64,000 nt of DNA from contig JRUP01000004.1 of NCBI GenBank assembly GCA_000773965.1, forward strand, positions 152,437-216,436. The letters are read 5' to 3'. The notes beneath the pieces were generated by a model. That model had not been told where the DNA came from and did no database searches. It saw only the letters and a program-made list of their open reading frames with translations. Each line of letters opens with the position of its first letter. Position 1 is the first letter of the stretch. Positions 52,501 through 61,220 of this stretch are shown here, one piece after another. Origin of the DNA: Enterobacter cancerogenus (GTDB taxonomy: Bacteria > Pseudomonadota > Gammaproteobacteria > Enterobacterales > Enterobacteriaceae). The translations under genes were made by a program, and so were the position numbers.

Positions 52501-52952
52501 CCAGCAACCAGACCGAAATCGAACTGCGCATGCCTGCGCTGCTGCCGGATGACTTTATTCCGGACGTGAATACGCGTTTGTCACTTTATAAACGCGTTGC
52601 CTCAGCCAGTGACGAGCAGGAACTGGCTGAACTGAAGGTTGAGATGATCGATCGTTTTGGCAAGTTGCCGGATGCGGCGCGCAACCTTCTGGATGTGGCG
52701 GCTTTACGTCTGGTGGCGCGAGAACTGGGCGTGCGTAAAATTGAAGCCAGTGAAAAAGGCGGATTCTTCGAGTTCGCGCCGCAGAATCATGTCGATCCCG
52801 GTTGGTTGATTGGCCTGCTGCAAAAAGATCCTAAACAGTGGAAGTTGGATGGTCCAACCCGTCTGAGATTCACTCGTGATTTGGAAGAGCGCAAAGTGCG
52901 TATGGAGTGGATTCAGGGCTTCATTGCCGAGCTGGCGAAGAACCGGATTTAG
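49509..52952 (+). CDS. mfd: Transcription-repair coupling factor Mfd
   Basis: A 1147-residue DNA translocase that removes stalled RNA polymerase at lesions and recruits UvrA. The N-terminal UvrB-like region (RYTLPAKAGDHRQLGEL) comes first. The RNA-polymerase-interacting domain is around EHGVGRYIGLTTLEAGG. The helicase motor has GDVGFGKTEVAMR (Walker A), IVDEEHRFGV (DEEH box) and TATPIPRTLNMAM, with the TRG region after it. The ATG at 49509 gives the E. coli length; an in-frame codon 22 residues earlier is disfavoured. Confidence 0.97.
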   Translation: MSEQSRYTLPAKAGDHRQLGELIGAAQAVECASITERHPGPVLMITPDMQSALRLQEEIRQFTDLPVTNLADWETLPYDSFSPHQDIISARLSTLYQLPNMTRGMLIMPVNTLMQRVCPHSFLHGHALVMKQGQKLSRDALRDQLEQAGYRHVDQVMEHGEYATRGALLDLFPMGSDQPYRIDFFDDEIDSLRLFDVDSQRTLEAVDAINLLPAHEFPTDKAAIELFRSRWRELFDVRREPEHVYQQVSKGTLPAGIEYWQPLFFEQELPTLFSYLPANTLVLNSGDLHGSADRFWQDANARFENRRIDPMRPLLEPATLWLRPDALLGELKAWPRMQLSSETLPEKAANTNLGYQPLPELTVQAQAKAPLDLLRQFMEQFDGQIIFSVESEGRRESLQELLARIKLRPHPIERFEEAAKQPHSLMIGASERGFIDSAGHRALICESDLLGERVSRRRQDNRRTINPDVLIRNLAELHPGQPVVHLEHGVGRYIGLTTLEAGGIVAEYLMLSYAGDAKLYVPVSSLHLISRYAGGADENAPLHKLGSDAWSRARQKAAEKVRDVAAELLDIYAQRAAKTGFAFKHDRDQYQLFCEGFPFETTPDQGQAINAVLSDMCQPLAMDRLVCGDVGFGKTEVAMRAAFLAVENAKQIAVLVPTTLLAQQHYDNFRDRFANWPVRIEMLSRFRSAKEQSQVLEQAREGKVDILIGTHKLLSNDLKWHDLGLLIVDEEHRFGVRHKERIKAMRADVDILTLTATPIPRTLNMAMSGMRDLSIIATPPARRLAVKTFVREYDSLVVREALLREILRGGQVYYLYNDVENIEKAAQRLAELVPEARIAIGHGQMRERELERVMNDFHHQRFNVLVCTTIIETGIDVPSANTIIIERADHFGLAQLHQLRGRVGRSHHQAYAWLLTPHPKAMTTDAQKRLEAIASLEDLGAGFALATHDLEIRGAGELLGEDQSGQMESIGFTLYMELLENAVDALKAGREPSLEDLTSNQTEIELRMPALLPDDFIPDVNTRLSLYKRVASASDEQELAELKVEMIDRFGKLPDAARNLLDVAALRLVARELGVRKIEASEKGGFFEFAPQNHVDPGWLIGLLQKDPKQWKLDGPTRLRFTRDLEERKVRMEWIQGFIAELAKNRI

Positions 52953-53059
52953 CGTCCTCAGCCGCATCTCGCCTGGCGAAGCGATACATTGCGCTTCTGC
53001 ATGCAACATGGTGGCTATCGGGACGCGAGATGAACCTCGCCGCGCCGGTTTACACCATA

Positions 53060-53085
53060 AAAAAAGCGCCTTACGGCGCTTTTTT
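53060..53085. terminator. Bidirectional terminator between mfd and ycfJ
   Basis: An 11-bp stem (AAAAAAGCGCC with GGCGCTTTTTT) and a TTAC loop give A- and T-tracts on both strands. It lies between convergent genes. Confidence 0.92.
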
Positions 53086-53117
53086 CGTTACTGCTGCTGT
53101 GACGTGTCTTTGCCCAA

Positions 53118-53660
53118 TCAGGCCTGATTCGAATTCAGGATCAGCTGACCATTACGGTCAAGCGGAATGCGGGTGCCAGGGTCATTTTCCATGCGGATTT
53201 TGCCCTGCTGGTCGCCTATTTTATAGGTCACATCATAACCCAGCATTTTTTCCTGTTTGTCATAAACGGTTTTGCAACGCTGCTCGTTGGTGGTGTAGGT
53301 ATCACGATCCTGCAGTGCCCCCTGCACCTGGTTACCACCGTAACCGCCCGCCAGCGCGCCCGCTACCGTTGCGACATCGCGCCCACGACCGCCACCAAAC
53401 TGGTGACCGAGCACGCCGCCCGCCACTGCACCCAGTACCGAACCGGCGATGCGGTTCTCATCCTGTACCGGACGACGATGCGTTAACGTCACGTTGCGAC
53501 ACTCCTGTCGCGGTTGTTTAATGCTCTCTTTGATCGGCGTCGCCGAGAGAACTTGTGCATACTGCGGGCCACGATCAAAGACATCCATGCTGGCGACTGC
53601 GGCAACCCCTAACGCTGCTGCCACGCCGATACCGATACCCGCTAACATTGATTTATTCAC
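53118..53660 (-). CDS. ycfJ: Glycine-zipper envelope protein YcfJ
   Basis: A 180-residue envelope protein of unknown function with an N-terminal hydrophobic segment (MLAGIGIGVAAALGVAAVAS) and a glycine-zipper stretch (AGSVLGAVAGGVLGHQFGGG, then VAGALAGGYGGNQ). A possible disulfide pair is formed by the Cys in PRQECRNV and EQRCKTVYD. The GTG at 53660 has AGGAGG 9-10 bases upstream and gives the E. coli-like start MNKSMLAG. E. coli's comR, bhsA and ldtC, next to it there, are missing. Confidence 0.9.
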   Translation of the reverse strand: MNKSMLAGIGIGVAAALGVAAVASMDVFDRGPQYAQVLSATPIKESIKQPRQECRNVTLTHRRPVQDENRIAGSVLGAVAGGVLGHQFGGGRGRDVATVAGALAGGYGGNQVQGALQDRDTYTTNEQRCKTVYDKQEKMLGYDVTYKIGDQQGKIRMENDPGTRIPLDRNGQLILNSNQA

Positions 53661-53955
53661 AGGAATGTCCTCCTGAATGTTGTTACCGCGCATTCCTGCC
53701 GCTACGAAATCCTGTGTAGCCGAGGCATAACCGGCGTGCGCGCCGCGCCGTGTTTGTGGATATAAGTTTTACAGATGGTCCGTAATTGCAACATCAGATT
53801 AATGGAGGAAACGCAGCGGAAAGCCGTCAGGGCCAGTTTTTCGGAGAGTTCTGAGAGAGACTGAAATACCGCCGTAACCTTAAACTGAATTGTCGTTTTT
53901 CAGCGGGTTACGGCAGGCAGAGCGGCATCGGGCGACAGAGGACCGCCCGAAAACA

Positions 53956-55260
53956 TTAGTGCAACTTGAGGCGAGGACGCAGCACGCGGTTCAGGCTACC
54001 GACCAGCATCATCAGGCCGGTTTTGAAGTATCCATGGAGCGCAATCTGGTGCATGCGATATAGAGAAATGTAGACGAATCGCGCAATGCGCCCTTCTACC
54101 ATCATCGAGCCGCGCATCAGGTTACCCATCAGGCTACCCACGGTGGTGAAGCGCGACAGTGATACCAGAGAACCGTGATCTTTATAGACGTAGGCTTTGA
54201 GCGGTTTGCCTTTGCGTTGCGCCAGAATATTTTCCAGCGCGCGTGACGCCATCTGGTGTGCAGACTGCGCGCGCGGTGGCACAAAACCGCCGCCCGGTAG
54301 TGCGCAGGAGGCGCAGTCACCAATCGCGTAGATGTCATCATCCAGCGTGGTTTGCAGCGTGTCTTTCACCACCAACTGATTGATGCGGTTGGTTTCCAGC
54401 CCGCCAATCTCTTTCATAAAGTCCGGCGCTTTAATACCGGCAGCCCACACCATCAAGTCAGCATTAATAAATTCGCCGCCTTTGGTATTGAGCCCCTCTT
54501 CTGTCGCGCTGGTCACCATGGTTTGCGTCAGGACGCGCACGCCGAGCTTGGTCAGTTCCTGGTGTGCCGCAGCAGAAATGCGCGGTGGCAATGCTGGCAG
54601 AATACGCTCACCGGCTTCCACCAGCGTCACGTTCAGTGCAGAGCTATCAAGGCCTTTGTAGCCATAGCTGTGTAGCTGCTTCACGGCATTATAGAGTTCT
54701 GCTGACAGCTCAACGCCGGTGGCACCGCCGCCGACAATCGCAATGTTCACTTTTTCCAGGCTACCTTCACTGGCGGAGAAGCGCAGGAACAGGTTAAGCA
54801 TCTCGTTGTGGAAACGACGAGCCTGATGCGGGTTATCGAGGAAGATGCAGTGATCTTTCACACCCGGAGTGCCAAAGTCATTGGAAGTGCTGCCCAGCGC
54901 CATCACCAGACGGTCATAAGCCATCTCGCGCTGCGGTACCAGTAATTCACCGTTAGCATCGCGGATTTCCGCCAGCTCAATGGTTTTGTTTTCGCGGTTG
55001 ATTTGCGTCAGCGAACCCAGCTGGAACTGAAAACCGTGATTACGCGCGTGCGCCAGATAGCTCAGGGCATCGATCCCTTCGTCCATCGAACCGGTTGCCA
55101 CTTCATGCAACAATGGCTTCCACAGATGGCTGTGGTTGCGATCGACGAGAATAATCTCGGCTTTCTTGTTCCTGCCCAGCTTGTGACCGAGCTGCGTTGC
55201 CAGCTCTAAGCCGCCGGCACCACCGCCAATAATGACGATTTTTTCCATAGATGTAGTCAA
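53956..55260 (-). CDS. ndh: NADH dehydrogenase II (non-proton-pumping)
   Basis: A peripheral inner-membrane flavoprotein passing electrons from NADH to quinone, 434 residues as in E. coli. The FAD site is [14 protein letters not shown], the NADH site is [17 protein letters not shown], and the second FAD motif is [11 protein letters not shown]. The start is most likely TTG at 55260: GAGGGG lies seven bases upstream and the resulting [10 protein letters not shown] aligns with E. coli MTTPLKKIVI. The ATG 12 bases later lacks a site. An FNR palindrome is 135 bases upstream. Confidence 0.96.
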   Translation of the reverse strand: MTTSMEKIVIIGGGAGGLELATQLGHKLGRNKKAEIILVDRNHSHLWKPLLHEVATGSMDEGIDALSYLAHARNHGFQFQLGSLTQINRENKTIELAEIRDANGELLVPQREMAYDRLVMALGSTSNDFGTPGVKDHCIFLDNPHQARRFHNEMLNLFLRFSASEGSLEKVNIAIVGGGATGVELSAELYNAVKQLHSYGYKGLDSSALNVTLVEAGERILPALPPRISAAAHQELTKLGVRVLTQTMVTSATEEGLNTKGGEFINADLMVWAAGIKAPDFMKEIGGLETNRINQLVVKDTLQTTLDDDIYAIGDCASCALPGGGFVPPRAQSAHQMASRALENILAQRKGKPLKAYVYKDHGSLVSLSRFTTVGSLMGNLMRGSMMVEGRIARFVYISLYRMHQIALHGYFKTGLMMLVGSLNRVLRPRLKLH

Positions 55261-55394
55261 CAAAGACCCCCTCAAAGTTGTAAACCAATAGTTAATTAAT
55301 GGTTACTAAAAACCTTAATAAACATAGGGTTGGCGACGTTAAATCGCGAGCTGAGGGCAGAATATCACGGCGCTAACGACATATCATAAGAAAA

Positions 55395-55408
55395 TTGATG
55401 TACATCAA
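55395..55408. promoter_or_regulatory. FNR-binding site upstream of ndh
   Basis: TTGATGTACATCAA is a perfect match to the FNR consensus TTGAT-N4-ATCAA. E. coli ndh is repressed by FNR without oxygen, so the same control is predicted here. Confidence 0.82.
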
Positions 55409-55472
55409 TCTTTCAAGCGCATTATCAGAATGTTAAACGTTTTGTGCGCCGCATCACACGGCGCGCGGAGGC

Positions 55473-56015
55473 TCAGGCAAGGGATTTAAAGGCCTTAATG
55501 CGGTGCAAATGTGGCGAGATGTTCTTGAATTTATGGCTGGCCTGTTCGTCCCACACGATTTCATAGAAAGGGTGCAGTTGTGCGGCCGTGCGCTGATTAT
55601 CCAGCGCCTCGTCATGGCGGGACAAAATGGTCAGACAGCGATCGCGATTCTTTTCACGAAAATCACTGACGCACTTGGTGGCGATATCCAGATACTCTTC
55701 CGGACGATCAATCTTGCCTTCCATGTTCTCATACGGGAATAGGTTGGGATTGAAAATCACCTGACGCATACCGCAGAGAAAACCGATACGTTCGGCCCAG
55801 TAACCACCCAGCCCCACCCCGCAAATCAAGGGATACGCGTCACCGCCCTGCTGCTGCAATTTATCGCACTCTTTCAGCAGAAACTGCATGTCATGTTTGG
55901 GGTGTTGCGTGCTGTAACTGATGAGTCTGACGTCCGGGTCAATAAACTGCAGTTGCAGCACTTTTTCGTGGTTGCCCGGACTGTTGGAATCAAAACCGTG
56001 CAGATAGATGATCAT
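55473..56015 (-). CDS. ycfP: YcfP, alpha/beta-hydrolase-fold protein
   Basis: A 180-residue protein of the UPF0227 family with an esterase-like fold and no firm function. The start [20 protein letters not shown] and the nucleophile-elbow-like [13 protein letters not shown] are conserved. The usual Ser of the elbow is Leu-flanked Gly here, as in E. coli YcfP. The ATG at 56015 is chosen by the E. coli length; an extension of 12 codons is rejected. It ends the hinT-ycfL-lpoB-thiK-nagZ-ycfP series. Confidence 0.92.
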   Translation of the reverse strand: MIIYLHGFDSNSPGNHEKVLQLQFIDPDVRLISYSTQHPKHDMQFLLKECDKLQQQGGDAYPLICGVGLGGYWAERIGFLCGMRQVIFNPNLFPYENMEGKIDRPEEYLDIATKCVSDFREKNRDRCLTILSRHDEALDNQRTAAQLHPFYEIVWDEQASHKFKNISPHLHRIKAFKSLA

Positions 56016-56054
56016 GATTATCCTCAGCGTGGAATGAAATCCGGGCAGCAACGC

Positions 56055-57098
56055 TTATCTGCCCGACGCTTTATGCTCCAGCCAGCGCTCCTGTAATGCG
56101 CTCAGCTGATGATGATTCTGCTTCCAGCGTTCACTGGATTGCAGTGATTCTCGAGTGTAACGTCCCTGATGGTATAACTGCGTGACACGCTCCGCCTGGA
56201 TCGGCGTCAAGTTATCCAGCACACTCACCGCTCCGGCGCGCTGATTGCACACCAGGATCATGTCGCAGCCCGCATTGAGCGACTGCTGCGCGCGCTCAGC
56301 ATAACTGCCCATTACCGCAGCACCTTCCATCGACAGATCGTCGGAGAAAATGACACCGTTGAAGCCCAACTCTTTACGCAGCACGGTTTGCAGCCAATAA
56401 GGTGAGCCGCTGGCAGGTAATGGATCGATCTCAGTATAGATAACGTGCGCCGGCATCACGGCATCCAGCAGTTGCTCATCAATCAACTGCTTAAAGATCG
56501 CCATATCATGCTGGCGCAGCGTGGCGGCATCGCGCGGATCGCGCGGGGTCTCTTTGTGGGAATCAGCACTCACCGCACCGTGACCGGGGAAATGCTTGCC
56601 AGTGGTTTTCATGCCGGCTTCGTGCATGCCGTTGATAAAACGGCGAGCAATTTGCAATGCAATCGCGGGATCTTCATGGAAGGAACGGTCGCCAATCGCC
56701 GCGCTGATGTGGCCAATATCCAGCACTGGCGCAAAGCTGATATCAATATCCATCGCGATCATTTCCGCTGCCATCTGCCAGCCGGCCTGCTGCGCCACTT
56801 CACCCGCGGTGGCGATATCGTGCAAGGCGGCAAAAGATTGCATCGCCGGAAGTTTGGTAAAGCCTTCACGGAAGCGCTGCACGCGCCCGCCTTCCTGATC
56901 CACCGCGACCACTAAGCGATTGCGCGAAGCAGCGCGAATCTGTCGTACCAGTTCCGCCAGCTGATCCACATCGTGGAAGTTGCGGGCAAACAGAATCAGT
57001 CCGCCCACCAGCGGATGCTTCAGAATCTCGCGCTCTTCGGCGTCGAGTTCGTAGCTTTCAACATCCAGCATCAGCGGGCCGGGAGTATGCATGGTCAT
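56055..57098 (-). CDS. nagZ: Beta-N-acetylhexosaminidase NagZ
   Basis: A cytoplasmic GH3 enzyme removing GlcNAc from recycled anhydromuropeptides, 347 residues. The catalytic nucleophile Asp is in [11 protein letters not shown] and the acid-base His loop is [18 protein letters not shown]. The substrate-binding [12 protein letters not shown] is intact. AGGA eight bases before the ATG at 57098 sets the start, giving six more residues than E. coli. Confidence 0.96.
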   Translation of the reverse strand: MTMHTPGPLMLDVESYELDAEEREILKHPLVGGLILFARNFHDVDQLAELVRQIRAASRNRLVVAVDQEGGRVQRFREGFTKLPAMQSFAALHDIATAGEVAQQAGWQMAAEMIAMDIDISFAPVLDIGHISAAIGDRSFHEDPAIALQIARRFINGMHEAGMKTTGKHFPGHGAVSADSHKETPRDPRDAATLRQHDMAIFKQLIDEQLLDAVMPAHVIYTEIDPLPASGSPYWLQTVLRKELGFNGVIFSDDLSMEGAAVMGSYAERAQQSLNAGCDMILVCNQRAGAVSVLDNLTPIQAERVTQLYHQGRYTRESLQSSERWKQNHHQLSALQERWLEHKASGR

Positions 57099-57113
57099 GG
57101 TTACAATCCTGAG

Positions 57114-57935
57114 TTAAAGATCCTGCCAGCTGGCCTGCGCCAGCTGTTGTAAATGAGGGTCACCGCTCTGCTCAGCACGCAGCTGATACCAGCTCGCCAT
57201 CAGCAGATGCAGCCACGGCTGCCAGCGCCGCATATGTCGCTTAAGTCGCGCTTCGTTAAGCTGGCTGCGTTGCGCGTAACCCGCAATCCAGTCGATTGGG
57301 TGTTCACCATCGACCGCGCAGAGCGCCGCGAGTTCCAATGCCACATCGCCATCGGCAGCATATTCCCAATCGATGAGACGTAAGCCGTCTGACGTGGCTA
57401 TCACATTGCCCGCGTGAACATCCATATGAATCGGCACGAGGCGTAACGGCCGGGGTTCACCCTGCCTGATCAGGCGCTGCAGTTGATGTTGCCAGCGCCA
57501 GTGGCGTTGCTGGCACAGCTGCCAGTAGTGTTGCAACAGCGGTGTCAGTCGCAAGCGATAGCCTGTCAGCGGCTGCTGATGCAGGCGATGCAGCAAGGTG
57601 AGCACCGCGTCGCGCTGTTGATTGAACTGCGCGGGCGTCAACACATCACCAGGCAGCCAGCTCTGTAAAAGCCAGGGATGGTGCCAATCCAGCGGTGTCG
57701 GCCCGAGTTGCGCAGCACGCATTCGACGCAAGATGCGATATTCGCGTTGGCGATCAACAAACGGGAGCGGTTGCTGCGGCGCACGACGCGCCAGCAGCTC
57801 ACCCTGCTCGGTTTTCACCCGCACACTGTTGCCACTCAATCCCGGCAGCGCGAAAAAATGACCGGCAGCTTGCGCCGTCGGCCATTGTTGCTGAATCCGT
57901 TGTTGCAGTATGGGATCAGGGTTGAGCAATACCAT
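57114..57935 (-). CDS. thiK: Thiamine kinase
   Basis: A phosphotransferase-fold kinase of about 273 residues that phosphorylates thiamine for salvage. The kinase catalytic loop is IHMDVHAGNVIA and the metal Asp is in LIDWEYAADGDVALELA. The start is unclear: the ATG at 57935 overlaps the end of lpoB by 20 bases, and a GTG seven codons earlier is possible. The sequence is divergent from E. coli ThiK, but context and motifs agree. Confidence 0.85.
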   Translation of the reverse strand: MVLLNPDPILQQRIQQQWPTAQAAGHFFALPGLSGNSVRVKTEQGELLARRAPQQPLPFVDRQREYRILRRMRAAQLGPTPLDWHHPWLLQSWLPGDVLTPAQFNQQRDAVLTLLHRLHQQPLTGYRLRLTPLLQHYWQLCQQRHWRWQHQLQRLIRQGEPRPLRLVPIHMDVHAGNVIATSDGLRLIDWEYAADGDVALELAALCAVDGEHPIDWIAGYAQRSQLNEARLKRHMRRWQPWLHLLMASWYQLRAEQSGDPHLQQLAQASWQDL

Positions 57936-58512
57936 TGCCTGACCAGATAATTTCACCGGTCTGCACCAGCATCAGCTGCATCTGCAGCGTTGGCGCTTTC
58001 ACATCGCCCTGCGCGCTGCTGTACAACACATACTGCGCGTTGACGTTGCGTGCCAGGCCAATGGCTTTGCTGCGCGAATTGAGGCTGTCATCGGCGGATA
58101 AGCCCAGCGTCTGTTTTGCCTGTGCCAGCTGTTCTGGCGTTACCAAAGTGAATTTGCCGTTGTTCGCCAGCGCATTCTGAATCGCATCGGTGGCTTTATC
58201 ACTCTGCAACGAACCGTTGGTGCTGTTCTTGATGCGATCCACCAGCAGCACGCTGCCTGGATTCACACCGGCAGACTGCACCATGTTCCCCACTAACGGC
58301 TGCACGCTGGCATTCCAGTTAATGGTTTTGAGTTTTGGCGGCTGCGGCACCGTTTCCGGCGGCGGTACCGGCTGCACAGGTGGCTGCTCCGGTTGAGTTG
58401 GCGTCGTTGGCTGGGTCGGTTCAACTGGCGCTGGGGTTTGCTGTTTCACCACACAACCGGTGAGCATCAACGCAAATAACAGCGCGCTGGAACGTTTTAC
58501 ACTGCGAATCAC
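57916..58512 (-). CDS. lpoB: Penicillin-binding protein activator LpoB
   Basis: An outer-membrane lipoprotein that reaches through the periplasm to stimulate PBP1B. The 198 residues start with a lipobox MLTGC (Cys at 20), then a long proline- and glutamine-rich linker (about residues 28-60), then the globular domain (SVLLVDRIKNSTNGSLQSDK). The GTG start has GAGGAG upstream. The 3' end overlaps thiK. Confidence 0.95.
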   Translation of the reverse strand: MIRSVKRSSALLFALMLTGCVVKQQTPAPVEPTQPTTPTQPEQPPVQPVPPPETVPQPPKLKTINWNASVQPLVGNMVQSAGVNPGSVLLVDRIKNSTNGSLQSDKATDAIQNALANNGKFTLVTPEQLAQAKQTLGLSADDSLNSRSKAIGLARNVNAQYVLYSSAQGDVKAPTLQMQLMLVQTGEIIWSGNGIAQP

Positions 58513-58522
58513 AGGTTACTCC

Positions 58523-58888
58523 TCAGAGATAAAGATAGAGACGCACCTTACTGGCGGTCAGGTTACCGATTTGCGAGACAACTTCTGTGCTGCCATGCGC
58601 CGGGACGATTTGGGTCTGAGCCGGCTCTTCCGGTGTTATCTCCAGCCCCTTTTCGTCGTACCAATAGAAACGATAGTGAACGGTCACCGGCGTTTCCCGC
58701 TGATTATAGAGCACACTTGAGGCGCGCATCTGCCCATCACGGCTGGCCAGCGCAGGTTCGTCGGTAATGATGCCCGCAGAAAGCACGGAAGATTCCATTA
58801 CCAGCGATTGCGAGGTGTTGATCATCGGTTTGTCACTGCTGCACCCGGCAAGGGACAGCAGCAGCAGGCCACTCAGCCATTGACGCAT
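58523..58888 (-). CDS. ycfL: Lipoprotein YcfL
   Basis: A 121-residue envelope lipoprotein of unknown function, lipobox SLAGC at residues 12-16. It has a beta-rich body (RASSVLYNQRETPVTVHYRF, YWYDEKGLEI) as in the DUF1425 family. It lies ten bases before lpoB and 18 after hinT. An adjacent GTG could add one residue. Confidence 0.9.
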   Translation of the reverse strand: MRQWLSGLLLLSLAGCSSDKPMINTSQSLVMESSVLSAGIITDEPALASRDGQMRASSVLYNQRETPVTVHYRFYWYDEKGLEITPEEPAQTQIVPAHGSTEVVSQIGNLTASKVRLYLYL

Positions 58889-58906
58889 CACAAGGTCCGC
58901 CTGAGG

Positions 58907-59257
58907 TTAGATAGACAGCATCGGACCCAGCGGCTGACCGCCGACCAGGTGCATATGAATATGATAAACCTCCTGACCACCATGACGATTACAGTTCATG
59001 ATCAGACGATAGCCATCCTCGGCAATCCCTTCCTGTTTCGCGATTTTCGCCGCCACGGTAATCATACGGCCCAACGCATGCTCGTGTGCTTCCTGCACGT
59101 CATTGGCGGTAGGAATCAATACATTAGGGATAATCAGAATGTGCGTTGGCGCTTTAGGCGCGATGTCGCGGAAGGCGGTGACCAGTTCGTCCTGATAAAC
59201 CACGTCGGCGGGGATTTCGCGACGAATGATTTTACTGAAAATGGTTTCTTCAGCCAT
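58907..59257 (-). CDS. hinT: Purine nucleoside phosphoramidase HinT
   Basis: A histidine-triad nucleotide hydrolase of 116 residues. The signature triad is [24 protein letters not shown] precedes the ATG. It is the first gene of the hinT-ycfL-lpoB-thiK-nagZ-ycfP operon. In E. coli fhuE follows next to it; here a pectin-type locus does instead. Confidence 0.95.
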   Translation of the reverse strand: MAEETIFSKIIRREIPADVVYQDELVTAFRDIAPKAPTHILIIPNVLIPTANDVQEAHEHALGRMITVAAKIAKQEGIAEDGYRLIMNCNRHGGQEVYHIHMHLVGGQPLGPMLSI

Positions 59258-59428
59258 GGTGCATTTCCTTAAGCCTGAGTTCAGTCAGGCAGTATGCGCG
59301 AGGAATTCGTTTGCTTTCAACCTCAGTACCACTTTTCTTCTGTTAAATGGCTGCCTTTACGCCATTTCATCTCCCAGACAGCATTGCTGTGCTCTCCCTC
59401 TCAAATTTACGCCATCGCAGATCACCAA

Positions 59429-59447
59429 AATGAAACGCTGTTTTATA
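59429..59447 (+). promoter_or_regulatory. KdgR-like box before the GPH/GH105 operon
   Basis: AATGAAACGCTGTTTTATA is a near-perfect palindrome (AATGAAAC against TATAAAAC) of the type bound by KdgR in pectin-degrading enterobacteria. It lies in the 358-base gap 59258-59615, about 170 bases upstream of the transporter start. Nothing else was recognised in that gap. Confidence 0.6.
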
Positions 59448-59615
59448 AATTAGAGATATCACGCCAGTTTCTTTGTGTTTTTGCCACTCAACCGACAACC
59501 CTTGCCAAATCACGAAGGTTTGCCGTTGCGCGGCGCTCTACTTTCTATCCAATCCGGGCAAGCAGTACGGAGCAATGAGGGATGTGTCATCCGTCAATTT
59601 CAAGGAGAAGCTGCC

Positions 59616-61220
59616 ATGCAGTCTCGTAAGATTGGTCTGGGCCATTATCTGGCTTACGGTTCCGGGGATTTCCTCGGCGCCGGCACCACGGCGCTTACCG
59701 CCGCCTGGTTGCTCTATTTCTACACTACCTTCTGTGGGCTTTCGCCGATTGAAGCCACCTTTATTTTTGCTGCTGCCCGCGTGCTGGATGCGGTCGTCAG
59801 CCCGTTAATGGGCTTTCTCACCGATAACTTCGGATCCACCTGGCTTGGCAGACGCTTCGGCCGTCGTAAGTTCTTTGTCCTGCTCGGTATCCCGTGCGTG
59901 TTCAGTTATAGCCTGATGTGGATCGGCGATATGAGTTTCTGGTGGTATCTCCTGACCTATCTGCTGTTCGATATGGTCTACACCATGATTCTGGTGCCGT
60001 ACGAAACGCTGGTGCCGGAGATGACCGACGACTTTAAACAAAAGACCCGCTTCTCCGGCGCGCGTATCGCGCTGGCACAACTGTCATCGATTCTGGCCGC
60101 CTTCCTGCCAGGCATCCTGATTGGCTGGTTTGGCAAAGAGAATCCCATCTCCTTCTTTTATGCCAGCCTGGTGTTCTCGGTGATCTGTGCGCTGGTGCTA
60201 TTCCTGGTGTGGCGCTTCACCTGGGAACGCGCGCCGGAGGATTTTTCCGCCGAGTCACGTCGAGCTGAAGAAGAAAAGGCGCAACTCTCGCTGTTCCAAA
60301 GCCTGAAACGCCTGTATATCGAGCTGGCCTCCACGTTGCGCATTCGTATCTTCCGTCAACACCTCGGCATGTATCTGGGCGGTTACATCGCTCAGGACGT
60401 GTTTAATGCGGTGTTTACCTGGTATGTGGTGTTTGTACTGATGCAGAGCGCGCAAATCGCTTCCAATCTGATGGGCACGATGGCGGTGCTGCAATTTATT
60501 GCGGTAATGGCGATGATCCCGCTGTGTATTCGCATCGGACCCGCTCCGGCCTATCGTATGGTGGTGATGCTGTTTGGCCTCAGTGCCCTCTCCTACGCTG
60601 GACTGTGGTACAGCGGGATGAACGATAACTTCACGCTGTTGGTGCTGATCTCTGCCTTCGCCGGGTTAGGACGTGGCGGCATCAACTATGTGCCATGGAA
60701 TACCTACACCTATATTGCCGATGTCGATGAAGTGATCACCGGACAGCGACGCGAAGGTATTTTCGCCGGGATCATGACATTGACACGCAAAGCCTCGCAG
60801 GCCGGTGCCGTGATGATCGTTGGCATCCTGCTGCAGCTGGCCGGTTTTACCTCCGGTAAAGCTGAACAGGCTCCTGCGGTGAGCCATGCCATTCTGCTGA
60901 TCCTCAGCGTCGGCACCGTTGGCGTGCTGATCTGCGGCTTTATTGTGTCGCTGCGCTTCAAACTGAATCTGCATACCCACACTGTTCTGCGCGAAGAGAC
61001 GCTGAAGATGCGTGAAGCGGGCCGTGTGGTCCCGGAACGTATTACACCGCAGGCGCGCACCATCGTCGAAACCCTGGCGGGTATGCCGTATGAAAACTTA
61101 TGGGGCAACAACAACGTCGGTTACCTCAACCGTAACAAGCCCGCAGCGCCCGCGCTATCCACGCATCGCGGCACGCTTCACTCTCTCCCTACCCTGATTA
61201 ACGATAGGAATGAACCATGA
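59616..61220 (+). CDS. GPH-family sugar/oligogalacturonide transporter
   Basis: A 534-residue inner-membrane cation symporter of the glycoside-pentoside-hexuronide family, probably for rhamnogalacturonan fragments. Twelve hydrophobic segments are visible. Family landmarks are GSGDFLGAGTTALTAAWLLY, RVLDAVVSPLMGFLTDN, GRRFGRRKFFVL and a late GITGQRREGIFAG-like stretch read as VITGQRREGIFAGI. There is a long cytoplasmic C-terminal tail. The ATG at 59616 has AAGGAG upstream, rejecting a 47-codon extension. The stop overlaps the next gene by four bases. Confidence 0.88.
   Translation: MQSRKIGLGHYLAYGSGDFLGAGTTALTAAWLLYFYTTFCGLSPIEATFIFAAARVLDAVVSPLMGFLTDNFGSTWLGRRFGRRKFFVLLGIPCVFSYSLMWIGDMSFWWYLLTYLLFDMVYTMILVPYETLVPEMTDDFKQKTRFSGARIALAQLSSILAAFLPGILIGWFGKENPISFFYASLVFSVICALVLFLVWRFTWERAPEDFSAESRRAEEEKAQLSLFQSLKRLYIELASTLRIRIFRQHLGMYLGGYIAQDVFNAVFTWYVVFVLMQSAQIASNLMGTMAVLQFIAVMAMIPLCIRIGPAPAYRMVVMLFGLSALSYAGLWYSGMNDNFTLLVLISAFAGLGRGGINYVPWNTYTYIADVDEVITGQRREGIFAGIMTLTRKASQAGAVMIVGILLQLAGFTSGKAEQAPAVSHAILLILSVGTVGVLICGFIVSLRFKLNLHTHTVLREETLKMREAGRVVPERITPQARTIVETLAGMPYENLWGNNNVGYLNRNKPAAPALSTHRGTLHSLPTLINDRNEP

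Noticed and set aside
53928-53950. Hairpin downstream of ndh (TCGGGCG/CGCCCGA)
   Set aside because: The T-rich side precedes rather than follows the hairpin on the ndh strand, so it is not a convincing terminator.
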